Assembly: GCA_937934685.1 (NCBI GenBank)
Contig: CALGYU010000012.1
Span: 1 to 19,963 of the forward strand
Length of the DNA: 19,963 nt
Direction: 5' to 3'
Source: an uncultured Acholeplasma sp.
GTDB taxonomy: Bacteria; Bacillota_I; Bacilli_A; Acholeplasmatales; Acholeplasmataceae
Below are positions 6,954 through 14,045 of this stretch, piece after piece (the stretch's first letter is position 1; each line of letters opens with the position of its first letter). Made by a program: the position numbers and the translations under genes. The notes below the pieces were generated by a model. The model had not been told where the DNA came from. It did no database searches and was given only the letters and a program-made list of their open reading frames with translations.

Positions 6954-7535
6954 ATGGTTAAACAAGCAGAGTTTATTAAGAGTATTACAGACATAAAAGA
7001 CGCACCAGAACTAAAACTACCCGAGGTAGTTTTAATAGGAAGAAGTAATGTAGGTAAAAGCTCATTTATTAATGCTTTTACAAACAGAAAATCTCTTGCA
7101 AGAGTTTCACAAACTCCAGGGAAAACCATCACTTTAAACTATTATTTAATCAACAATGAAATGTATTTAGTCGATGCGCCAGGATATGGATATGCCAAAC
7201 GCAGTAAAGAAATGAAGTCACAGTTTTCTCATATGATTATAGATTATTTAGAGACTGCTCCTAATTTAGAAACAGTCTTCTTATTTGTAGATTTTAAAGT
7301 AGGGCCAACTAAAGATGATATAGAAATGTATCATGCTATTTTAGAGTCTGGAATGAAAGTTATTGTAGTTGCTACAAAAAAAGATAAAGTAAAACGTAGT
7401 CAACACGTTAAACATGAAAAAATGATTAAAGAGAAACTGACACATGTAGAGAAATTAATCGTTACCTCAAGTGAAACTAAAGAAGGTTTTAATTTAATTT
7501 ATGAAGAAATAAAGGGGATATTAGTTCATGAGTAA
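6954..7535 (+). CDS. engB: Ribosome-biogenesis GTPase EngB/YsxC/YihA
   Basis: 193 residues, standard for this single-domain Era-like GTPase. Visible motifs are G1 GRSNVGKSS (29-37), the TPGKT switch I region (54-58), G3 DAPGYG (74-79) and G4 TKKD (141-144); the SSETKEG block near 170 fits G5. EngB binds GTP and acts in assembly of the 50S ribosomal subunit, and is essential in many bacteria. Its position after lon repeats the lonA-ysxC order known from Bacillus. It overlaps the next gene by 8 bases, so the two are translated from one message. Confidence 0.95.
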   Translation: MVKQAEFIKSITDIKDAPELKLPEVVLIGRSNVGKSSFINAFTNRKSLARVSQTPGKTITLNYYLINNEMYLVDAPGYGYAKRSKEMKSQFSHMIIDYLETAPNLETVFLFVDFKVGPTKDDIEMYHAILESGMKVIVVATKKDKVKRSQHVKHEKMIKEKLTHVEKLIVTSSETKEGFNLIYEEIKGILVHE

Positions 7536-8385
7536 AGTGATCATTACAACAGATTCAACCGCTGATTTAAGCCAAGCAATGTTGGATCAATACCAAATCA
7601 AAACCGTACCACTTTATGTAAGATTTGAAGAAGAATTTTACAAAGATGGTGTGGATATTACAACACCAGAATTATACAAAAAGGTTTCAGAACTAGGTTA
7701 TTTACCTAAAACAGCTGCAGTCTCCCCAGGAGATTTTGTAGATTTTTTTGAACCCTTCTTAAAAGAAGGATACAAAATTGTTCATATTAGCATAGGAGCA
7801 AGCATTTCTGGTACTTATCAAAGCGCTTTGCTTGCTAAAGATCTTTTAGAAACTGAAGATATTTTTATCATCAACTCTGATAATTTATCTTCTGGTATTG
7901 CTCTACTGGTTTTAAAAGCAACCACTTTTAGAGATCAAGGTTTTGATGCGAAAGAAATTTATGAAAAAACATTAGCATTGGTACCACTTGTAAGAAGTCA
8001 ATTTGGGATTAAAACTTTAGATTATCTTCACAAAGGTGGAAGAGCCAGTGGGCTTTCTGCTTTAATTGGTGGGGTATTAAAAGTAAGACCAATCATTCAA
8101 GTTAGAGATGGAAAACTAGATGTTTATAAAAAACCAATGGGGAAAATGTCTAGAGGACTTGATATTATGTTAACTGATTTTTTTAATGAAGTTGATAAGG
8201 ACAATATAGATTTAGATTTTGTCATGATTACACATAGTCTAGCAAGTAGTTCATATGACTATATGCAAGGAAAAGTTTTAGAAAAAATCCAACCTAAAAA
8301 CCTAATCGAATCACATGCAGGATGCGTTATTTCAAGCCATTGTGGTGAAGGAACGATTGGAATTTTATATATTGTAAAATCATAA
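7528..8385 (+). CDS. DegV family protein (fatty-acid-binding fold)
   Basis: 285 residues, full length for the family. DegV marks are TTDSTADL near the N-terminus (7-14), the GASISGTYQSA block after the first third, and GIKTLDYLHKGGRASG at about 160-175, followed by LSALIGGVLKVRPI. Family members bind a long-chain fatty acid between two lobes, and some (FakB) present it to the kinase FakA for phospholipid synthesis. Whether this copy is a FakB cannot be decided, and no fakA lies nearby. The ATG overlaps the engB end; AAGGGG around 7512-7517 serves as ribosome site. The stop lies at the base of a terminator stem. Confidence 0.9.
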   Translation: MSKVIITTDSTADLSQAMLDQYQIKTVPLYVRFEEEFYKDGVDITTPELYKKVSELGYLPKTAAVSPGDFVDFFEPFLKEGYKIVHISIGASISGTYQSALLAKDLLETEDIFIINSDNLSSGIALLVLKATTFRDQGFDAKEIYEKTLALVPLVRSQFGIKTLDYLHKGGRASGLSALIGGVLKVRPIIQVRDGKLDVYKKPMGKMSRGLDIMLTDFFNEVDKDNIDLDFVMITHSLASSSYDYMQGKVLEKIQPKNLIESHAGCVISSHCGEGTIGILYIVKS

Positions 8386-8411
8386 GGACGATAAGTCCTT
8401 TTTCTTTTTTT
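8384..8411 (+). terminator. Intrinsic terminator at the degV stop
   Basis: AAGGAC / GTCCTT forms a 6-bp stem with a 5-base loop, followed by TTTCTTTTTTT. The 5' arm begins within the TAA stop codon. Confidence 0.82.
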
Positions 8412-8413
8412 AA

Positions 8414-8433
8414 AGTAGCTACTATGTTAAAAT
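8414..8433 (+). promoter_or_regulatory. Extended -10 promoter of ldh with palindrome in the spacer
   Basis: TGTTAAAAT (8425-8433) fits an extended -10; no convincing -35 is seen because that position falls in the upstream terminator's T run. The perfect 10-base palindrome AGTAGCTACT (8414-8423) sits directly upstream and could be an operator; no known regulator was matched to it. Confidence 0.5.
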
Positions 8434-8453
8434 AGAAACATATGGAGGTATCT

Positions 8454-9404
8454 ATGAAAACAGATAAAATATCAATTATAGGCGCAGGCGCCGTAGGGTC
8501 AGCCACGGCATTTAGTATGATGCTTAATAAAATCGCATCAGAAATTGTTTTAGTAGACGTGAATCATGAACGTGCTTTAGGCGAGGCTATGGATATTTTC
8601 CATGGAACAAGCTTAGTTGCTCCAGTAGCGATCAAAGCTGGTGATATGACCGATACCAAGGACTCAGATATCGTCGTGATAACAGCAGGTGCAGCCCAAA
8701 AACCAGGAGAAACAAGGCTAGACTTAGTTAATAAAAATATTAAAATTTATGAATCGTTAATTCCAGAAATAGTTAAACATAATCCAAAAGCTATTTTACT
8801 AATTGTTTCTAACCCAGTAGATATTCTAACTTATGTTGCACAAAAAATATCTGGTTTCCCCAAATCAAGAGTTATTGGCTCAGGAACCGTATTAGATACA
8901 GCAAGATTTAGATCAGCACTTGCAAGAGAGTTTAAAATTGATGCAAGAAACGTCCATGCCAACATTATTGGAGAACATGGTGATAGTGAAATCGCAGTTT
9001 GGTCAAGGGCTAATATTGGTGGTTTAACTTTAGAGGAGTATTGTACCAAAGAAGGTAAGTGTGACATTGGATTTGAAGAAAAAATTGCAGAAGAAGTTAA
9101 AAATGCGGCTTATGAAATTATTAACAAAAAAGGCTATACTAATTATGCCGTAGCCGTTGCAGTAACAAGAATTTGTACAGCCATCCTAAGAAATGAAAGA
9201 TCCATTTTAACGACATCAACTTACCTACAAGGTGAATATGGAGTTAAAGATATATATTTAAGTATCCCAACGATTATTGGTAGAAATGGGGCATTAGAAA
9301 CTGTTGCCTTACCACTATCAAAAAATGAAGTAAATGATTTTGTTAAATCAGCTGAAATCATGAAAAAAATTATTAAAGAATCGAATTTGAAAACGGAGGA
9401 ATAA
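8454..9404 (+). CDS. ldh: L-lactate dehydrogenase
   Basis: 316 residues from the ATG at 8454, chosen because GGAGG (8444-8448) lies 5 bases upstream; the in-frame ATG at 8442 overlaps this ribosome site. The Rossmann motif is GAGAVGS (10-16). Specificity for pyruvate over oxaloacetate is shown by Q82 in AAQKPGETR (canonical Q102), with R88. Catalytic D148, R151 and H175 (in GEHGDS) keep a constant 20-residue offset from canonical D168, R171 and H195. R153 and H168 match R173 and H188, which bind fructose-1,6-bisphosphate in allosteric bacterial enzymes, so activation by FBP is likely. The enzyme reduces pyruvate to L-lactate and regenerates NAD+ for glycolysis. One base separates it from the next gene. 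Confidence 0.96.
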   Translation: MKTDKISIIGAGAVGSATAFSMMLNKIASEIVLVDVNHERALGEAMDIFHGTSLVAPVAIKAGDMTDTKDSDIVVITAGAAQKPGETRLDLVNKNIKIYESLIPEIVKHNPKAILLIVSNPVDILTYVAQKISGFPKSRVIGSGTVLDTARFRSALAREFKIDARNVHANIIGEHGDSEIAVWSRANIGGLTLEEYCTKEGKCDIGFEEKIAEEVKNAAYEIINKKGYTNYAVAVAVTRICTAILRNERSILTTSTYLQGEYGVKDIYLSIPTIIGRNGALETVALPLSKNEVNDFVKSAEIMKKIIKESNLKTEE

Positions 9405-9405
9405 A

Positions 9406-10041
9406 ATGAAACTCGCAATTATCGGAGCTACAGGCTTTGTTGGTAGCCATATTTATCAAGAAGCATTAGAAAGAGGACATGAAATTGTTGCTATTTCTAG
9501 AAAAACTAAAATGAAACCAGAAAAAAACGTCGTATCATATCAACAAACTATTTTTGAACCAGAAAAATTAACAGAATTAATTAAAGATGTTGACGTAATC
9601 ATCTCTGCTTATAATCCAGGATGGTATCATGTGGATCCACACAACAGATATTTACAAGGTTATGATATTTTAATAGAAGTCTCTAAAAAACTAAATAAGC
9701 GTTTATTAATCGTAGGCGGAGCAACAAGTCTTGATCAAGAAGATGGGACAAAAGTCGTTGACGGATTTTTCCCTGGCCCTTGGAAAGAAGCACTAAGTGG
9801 TACTTTTGCGTTATACGAAAAAATCAAAGACGATAAAAGTTTTGATTGGACATATGTTTCACCAGCAGCTGAGTTAATCAATACATCTAAAACTAAAAAA
9901 TATGTTTTAGACCAAAACACTTTAGTAACTGATGATGGTGATGTAAGCCGCGTGAGTGTACAAGATTTAGCAGATGCTATTTTAAATGAAGTTGAAAATC
10001 CTAAGTATAAACAAAAAAGATTTACATTAGGATATAAATAG
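9406..10041 (+). CDS. NAD(P)-binding Rossmann-fold protein (atypical SDR / NmrA-like)
   Basis: 211 residues. The N-terminal dinucleotide motif is GATGFVG (7-13), followed by ISRKTKM, a basic loop that would favour NADP. Then come VDVIISAYNPGW, LLIVGGATSL and WTYVSPAAEL, the pattern of short atypical SDR proteins related to NmrA and biliverdin reductase B. A classical YxxxK catalytic pair is not evident. Relatives are NAD(P)H-dependent reductases or redox-sensing proteins; the substrate is unknown. GGAGG in the last codons of ldh provides its ribosome site and the gap is one base, so it is co-transcribed with ldh. A consensus promoter begins 3 bases after its stop. Confidence 0.85.
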   Translation: MKLAIIGATGFVGSHIYQEALERGHEIVAISRKTKMKPEKNVVSYQQTIFEPEKLTELIKDVDVIISAYNPGWYHVDPHNRYLQGYDILIEVSKKLNKRLLIVGGATSLDQEDGTKVVDGFFPGPWKEALSGTFALYEKIKDDKSFDWTYVSPAAELINTSKTKKYVLDQNTLVTDDGDVSRVSVQDLADAILNEVENPKYKQKRFTLGYK

Positions 10042-10043
10042 GG

Positions 10044-10071
10044 TTGACAATTATTATAATTTAAGTAAAAT
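10044..10071 (+). promoter_or_regulatory. Consensus promoter ahead of asnA
   Basis: TTGACA (10044-10049), a 16-base spacer and TAAAAT (10066-10071). Transcription would begin about 10078, just before a terminator hairpin. It starts 3 bases after the preceding stop codon. Confidence 0.72.
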
Positions 10072-10081
10072 AAAAGTAAGC

Positions 10082-10112
10082 AATAGGCATTTTAAACAAT
10101 GCCTATTTTTTT
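10082..10112 (+). terminator. Intrinsic terminator between the asnA promoter and asnA
   Basis: A perfect 10-bp stem AATAGGCATT / AATGCCTATT with a 6-base loop and seven Ts (10106-10112). It ends the ldh transcript. It also lies downstream of the proposed asnA promoter and 12 bases before the asnA ATG, so it may work as an attenuator. Confidence 0.88.
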
Positions 10113-10124
10113 AAAGAGGGAAAA

Positions 10125-11081
10125 ATGACATTATTAGAAACTGAAATGATAATTAAAGAAATCAAAGACTTTTTTGAGGTTAGTTTACGAAAAAATCTAA
10201 ATCTATACAGAGTAACAGCACCTGTTTTTCTTAAAAGTAGCACAGGATTAAACGATGAATTAAGTGGTACAGAAAAACCCGTTGTTTTTAATGTTAAAGA
10301 TACTCAACTAGAAATCATTCACTCACTAGCAAAATGGAAAAGACATGCATTAAATCTTTATGATATCCCTTTATATAAAGGAATATATACCGATATGAAC
10401 GCCATTAGAAAAGATGATGTGATGGATCAAATCCATTCTTTATACGTAGATCAATGGGATTGGGAACTACATATTAAAAAAGAAGATAGAACACTTGATT
10501 TTCTCAAAAGCACAGTAAAAAAAATCTATGAAGCATTTAAAGAAACCAATGTGTACCTACAAGCAACCTATGGTTATTATAAACCACTACCTAAAGACAT
10601 TTATTTTATTACAACACAAGCGTTAGAAGATATGTATCCACATTTAACAGATAAACAAAGAGAATATGCCATTACAAAAGATAAAAAAGCAGTTTTCTTA
10701 ATTGGTATTGGACATCAACTTAAATCTGGGAAACCTCACGATACAAGAAGTCATGATTATGATGATTGGGACTTAAATGGTGATATTTTAGTTTATTTTG
10801 AAAAAATAGATTGTGCCCTTGAATTATCTTCTATGGGTATTAGAGTAGATAAAAACGCCTTATTAAAACAAGCTAGCCTTGCCAATAAAACCGATCAAAT
10901 TAATAAAGAATATCACTTAGGAATTATCAATGAGACTCTACCATATACCATAGGTGGCGGTATTGGACAATCTAGGATGTGTATGTATTTTTTAAATAAA
11001 GAACATATCGGTGAGGTACAAAACTCTTATTGGACAAAAGAAGAACAAGAAAAATTTAAACATTTGAAACTAGAAAAATAG
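10125..11081 (+). CDS. asnA: Aspartate-ammonia ligase (asparagine synthetase A)
   Basis: 318 residues, close to E. coli AsnA (330). Diagnostic blocks are GLNDELSGTEKPV, HSLAKWKRHAL, GIYTDMNAIRKDD, YVDQWDWE, the HDTRSHDYDDWDLNGD stretch, LELSSMGIRVD and the C-terminal GGGIGQSRMCM. The enzyme has a class II aminoacyl-tRNA-synthetase-like fold and makes asparagine from aspartate, ATP and free ammonia. It gives the cell a route to Asn independent of a glutamine-dependent enzyme. The start has AAAGAGGG at 10113-10120. The stop codon lies within the 5' arm of a terminator, so asnA is monocistronic. No T-box was found in front of it. Confidence 0.97.
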   Translation: MTLLETEMIIKEIKDFFEVSLRKNLNLYRVTAPVFLKSSTGLNDELSGTEKPVVFNVKDTQLEIIHSLAKWKRHALNLYDIPLYKGIYTDMNAIRKDDVMDQIHSLYVDQWDWELHIKKEDRTLDFLKSTVKKIYEAFKETNVYLQATYGYYKPLPKDIYFITTQALEDMYPHLTDKQREYAITKDKKAVFLIGIGHQLKSGKPHDTRSHDYDDWDLNGDILVYFEKIDCALELSSMGIRVDKNALLKQASLANKTDQINKEYHLGIINETLPYTIGGGIGQSRMCMYFLNKEHIGEVQNSYWTKEEQEKFKHLKLEK

Positions 11082-11107
11082 AAGTTAGCAATAATTTCTA
11101 TTTTTTT
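11076..11107 (+). terminator. Intrinsic terminator of asnA
   Basis: A 12-bp stem AAATAGAAGTTA / TAATTTCTATTT (one G.U) is closed by a GCAA (GNRA) tetraloop and runs into seven Ts (11101-11107). The asnA TAG stop (11079-11081) is inside the 5' arm. Confidence 0.88.
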
Positions 11108-11116
11108 GATTATAAC

Positions 11117-11145
11117 TTGGTAAATATAAAAATATGTACTATAAT
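11117..11145 (+). promoter_or_regulatory. Promoter of the permease-glycosidase pair
   Basis: TTGGTA (11117-11122), a 17-base spacer and TATAAT (11140-11145). The Shine-Dalgarno AAGGAG follows at 11166-11171, 8 bases before the ATG at 11180. Confidence 0.75.
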
Positions 11146-11179
11146 GGAATAGAAAAAACTACAACAAGGAGAAAAACAA

Positions 11180-12205
11180 ATGGATAATTTAATCTTTGCT
11201 TTAAACGCTATCCTACCTATTGTGTTATTAATGGTCTTAGGATACTATTTAAAGCGAAAAAACTTCTTAACAGAAGGCTTTGTTAAAGTTGCTAACAAAG
11301 TAGTATTTAAAGTAGCTTTACCCGTTTCATTATTTTTAAATATTTACCAAATCGAGAGTTTATCATCAATTAATTGGTCGGTGGTCTTATATAGTGTTTG
11401 TATCATCGTAAGTTTCTTTATCATCTCGTTTATCTTAGTCATGTTATTTGTCAAAAAAGATGAACAAAGAGGCGTTATCATTCAAGCCTTTGTACGATCA
11501 AACTACGCAATCGTTGGAACGCCACTTATTATATTTATGGCAGCTGGAAATGCAAATGCAGCAGCGGTAGGATCAATTATTATGCTATTTATTATTCCTT
11601 TAACCAATGTACTAGCTATCATTGGATTAATGATCTTCATTAAAGCAGAAGGACAAAAGAAAGTTTCACCACTAGACATTGCTAAAAAAATCATTACCAA
11701 CCCATTAATTATCGGGATTTTAACAGGTTTTCTCTTCGTATTGACAAGAGAATTTATTTTGCCAAGAAATAGTGCAGGAGCACTAATTTTCTCAGTTCAA
11801 AGAGATATTCAGTTTTTATACACAGCATTAAAACAAATCGGTAGCCTTGCTACGCCATTAGCGTTGATTGTATTAGGGGCTGACTTTGAATTTAGCGAAG
11901 TTAAATCCATGTTAAAAGAAATTGTGATTGGAACATTAGGAAGAGTCGTTATCGCACCAGTGGTTGGATTAGGCGTAGCTATTATTTTAGTTCAACAAGG
12001 CGTTTTAAATTTTGGTGTAAATGAGTTTCCAGCATTAATTGCTCTTTTCTGTGCCCCTGCAGCTGTTTCATCTGTGGCGATGGCAATTGAGATGGACAAC
12101 GATGGAAAACTTGCAGCGCAGCTTGTTGTATGGTCAACTATTTTTTCTGCAGTCAGTATATTTATCGCAATTTTTACGTTTAAGAGTATGGGATATTTAG
12201 GGTGA
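11180..12205 (+). CDS. Auxin efflux carrier (AEC) family transporter
   Basis: 341 residues with ten hydrophobic segments, at about 4-24, 37-58, 64-91, 101-123, 127-154, 170-192, 216-235, 247-275, 283-305 and 312-334. This is the 5+5 arrangement of the AEC family. Typical blocks are VLGYYLKRKNFL after helix 1, VALPVSLFLNI in helix 2, NYAIVGTPLI, the NPLIIGILTG start of the second half, and VLGADF. Bacterial members carry malate, malonate or other small organic anions; the name auxin carrier does not imply auxin transport here. The stop is TGA. A glycosidase gene starts 4 bases later, so the cargo may be connected with sugar-acid use, but this is inference. Confidence 0.88.
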   Translation: MDNLIFALNAILPIVLLMVLGYYLKRKNFLTEGFVKVANKVVFKVALPVSLFLNIYQIESLSSINWSVVLYSVCIIVSFFIISFILVMLFVKKDEQRGVIIQAFVRSNYAIVGTPLIIFMAAGNANAAAVGSIIMLFIIPLTNVLAIIGLMIFIKAEGQKKVSPLDIAKKIITNPLIIGILTGFLFVLTREFILPRNSAGALIFSVQRDIQFLYTALKQIGSLATPLALIVLGADFEFSEVKSMLKEIVIGTLGRVVIAPVVGLGVAIILVQQGVLNFGVNEFPALIALFCAPAAVSSVAMAIEMDNDGKLAAQLVVWSTIFSAVSIFIAIFTFKSMGYLG

Positions 12206-12209
12206 TAAA

Positions 12210-13760
12210 ATGAAGTTAAGTTGCTTATTTGTATCCAATAGAAGCTTGAGTATAGAGTTAATAAATCAAGATATCTATTATCATCACGAAGCTTTTGATG
12301 TTTATTTAAATGATGAACTGATCATTTCAAAAGAAGAAAAAAATGTTTTTTCAATTTATGATTTATCACCTGAAACAGAGTATATGATTCAAACAATTTC
12401 AGAATCTGGAAAAACAGGAACGATAAAAATTACAACAGAAAAAGAATCTATCACATTAAATGTTAAAGATTTTCACGCTAAAGCAGATGGTGTCTCAAAT
12501 GATACTCTAGCCATTCAAACAGCTATTTTATGTGCACCAAAACACGCAAGAGTTCTTATCCCAAAAGGAACCTATTTTGTAACTAGTTTATTTTTAAAAG
12601 ACGATATTTATATTGAACTTCAAAAAGATGCCATTTTACTTGGGAATCCTAATCGACATGATTATCCGATTTTACCTAACAGGCAATTATTTAACGATGG
12701 AAAAGAATATATTTTAGGTACTTGGGAGGGACAACCAGAAGAAACATTTGCGAGTCTAATTACCGGAATTCATGTAAAAAACACCAAAATCTATGGTCAA
12801 GGCGTGATAGATGAAAATGCTCAAAACTCAGACTGGTGGATTGATCATAGAGTCAAACGCATTGCTAGAAGACCTAAAGGAATCTTTTTAAATCATTGTG
12901 AAAACATCCAAATCCAAGGTATTACAGTAAAAAACACACCATCATGGAATTTACATCCATATTTTTCAAAAAATATTCGTTTCATCGACATGTTTTTAAA
13001 TAGCCCTATCGATTCACCAACAACCGATGGATGTGATCCAGAAAGTTGTGATGGGGTTGATATTATAGGGGTCAGAATTTCAGTGGGCGATGACTGTATC
13101 GCTATTAAATCTGGAACATTTGAAATGGGTATGAAATACCAAAAACCATCTGAAAACATCACCATCAGAAATTGTTATATGCAAGATGGGCATGGGGGCG
13201 TGGTTTTAGGAAGTGAAATGAGTGGTGGCGTAAAAAATTTAAATGTGACTCAATGTATCTTTGATACCACTGATAGAGGGCTTAGAATTAAAACCAGACG
13301 TGGTAGAGGAAAGTATGCCATCATAGATGACATTTCTTTTAGCCATATTTTAATGAAAAATGTGAAAGCGCCATTTGTTATTGACTCATTTTATAAATGG
13401 GGACCAGGTGGATTAGATGAATATGTTCACCGAAAAGAAAAACAACCTATCGATGATAGAACACCATATTTAGGTAAATTCTCATTTAATCACATCAAAG
13501 CTTATGATTGTGAATGGGCAGCTGGATATTTTTACGGTTTACCAGAACAACCCATAAAAAAAATCACTTTTAATCATGTAGATTTCACTTTTAAAAACGA
13601 TGCACAAGCAGGTGAGCCAGCGATGATGGTTGATGCTGAAAAAGTATCAAAAAAAGGATTGGTTTTCTACAACGTTGAACAAATAGAAACTAATAATGTA
13701 ACCATGGTTGGACAAGATGGAGAATTTAAAGAAGTATTTAACGAACAAATGTCAAAATAA
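12210..13760 (+). CDS. Glycoside hydrolase family 28 (polygalacturonase-like)
   Basis: 516 residues. Residues 1-80 look like a fibronectin-III-type domain (LSPETEYMIQTISESG), as in some bacterial exo-polygalacturonases. The right-handed beta-helix starts at VKDFHAKADGVSNDT. All four GH28 motifs are present: TDG with D273 (PTTDGCDPESC; family usually NTD), GDDC with D294 and D295, GHGG with H328, and RIK with R359 and K361. NTPSWNLHP is also typical. These enzymes hydrolyse galacturonan or rhamnogalacturonan links by inversion. No signal peptide or lipobox is seen, so it is probably cytoplasmic and acts on imported oligosaccharides. It follows the AEC gene by 4 bases with a weak ribosome site (AGGGTGAT). 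No terminator follows; a new promoter begins at the next base. Confidence 0.92.
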   Translation: MKLSCLFVSNRSLSIELINQDIYYHHEAFDVYLNDELIISKEEKNVFSIYDLSPETEYMIQTISESGKTGTIKITTEKESITLNVKDFHAKADGVSNDTLAIQTAILCAPKHARVLIPKGTYFVTSLFLKDDIYIELQKDAILLGNPNRHDYPILPNRQLFNDGKEYILGTWEGQPEETFASLITGIHVKNTKIYGQGVIDENAQNSDWWIDHRVKRIARRPKGIFLNHCENIQIQGITVKNTPSWNLHPYFSKNIRFIDMFLNSPIDSPTTDGCDPESCDGVDIIGVRISVGDDCIAIKSGTFEMGMKYQKPSENITIRNCYMQDGHGGVVLGSEMSGGVKNLNVTQCIFDTTDRGLRIKTRRGRGKYAIIDDISFSHILMKNVKAPFVIDSFYKWGPGGLDEYVHRKEKQPIDDRTPYLGKFSFNHIKAYDCEWAAGYFYGLPEQPIKKITFNHVDFTFKNDAQAGEPAMMVDAEKVSKKGLVFYNVEQIETNNVTMVGQDGEFKEVFNEQMSK

Positions 13761-13789
13761 TTGACAAATCACATAACATATCATAAAAT
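13761..13789 (+). promoter_or_regulatory. Consensus promoter of the T-box operon
   Basis: TTGACA (13761-13766), a 17-base spacer and TAAAAT (13784-13789). It begins immediately after the TAA of the upstream glycosidase gene. Transcription would start near 13796, giving a leader of about 240 bases. Confidence 0.82.
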
Positions 13790-13795
13790 ATGTTT

Positions 13796-14033
13796 AACAA
13801 CAAAGAAGAGGAAGAGTAATTGGTTTTCTTTTAATAGAGAGTCTATGGTTGGTGAAAATAGATAAAAGAGACAAATGAAGGTAGCCTTGGAGTTGGTTAT
13901 TTGAAGTAGTAGTAAAATAATCCGTTAACTTGCGTTAAAAGTATGAGTGCTGTAGGTATCAATAATACTTGCAGAATTAAGGTGGTACCGCGATAAATTC
14001 GTCCTTAAGATTGATTCTTAAGGACTTTTTTTT
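13796..14033 (+). promoter_or_regulatory. T-box riboswitch, Val (GTA) specifier
   Basis: The leader ends in the T-box motif AAGGTGGTACCGCG (13979-13992) followed by a terminator. The bulge TGGT (13983-13986) can pair with the uncharged tRNA 3' end ACCA, discriminator A as in tRNA-Val. Stem I features are GAGG with AGAGTAA (13808 onward), AGAGAG with GGTTGGTGAAAA near the apex, and a 3' side GAAG-GTA-G-CCTT. GTA at 13881-13883 is the specifier, pairing with tRNA-Val. AAGG (13979-13982) can pair with CCTT (14003-14006) to form the antiterminator. Uncharged tRNA-Val should therefore switch on the genes downstream, which include valS. The fold was read by eye. Confidence 0.93.
14001..14033 (+). 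terminator. Regulated terminator of the T-box leader
   Basis: A perfect 10-bp stem GTCCTTAAGA / TCTTAAGGAC with loop TTGAT and eight Ts (14026-14033). Its 5' arm competes with the antiterminator. It directly abuts an ATG at 14034. Confidence 0.93.
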
Positions 14034-14045
14034 ATGAGGAATAAT

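Noticed and set aside
8442..8453. ATG at 8442 as the ldh start
   Set aside because: It overlaps the GGAGG that serves ATG 8454, and LDH homology begins after the second Met.
10055..10060. TATAAT as -10 of the asnA promoter
   Set aside because: It is only 5 bases from TTGACA; TAAAAT at 10066-10071 gives a proper 16-base spacer.
13880..13882. GGT (Gly) read as the T-box specifier codon
   Set aside because: The GTA frame one base later is followed by a purine, fits the expected loop position and agrees with valS downstream.
14034..14045. ATG at 14034 as the acetyltransferase start
   Set aside because: It abuts the T-box terminator T run with no ribosome site; GAGGA serves ATG 14046.
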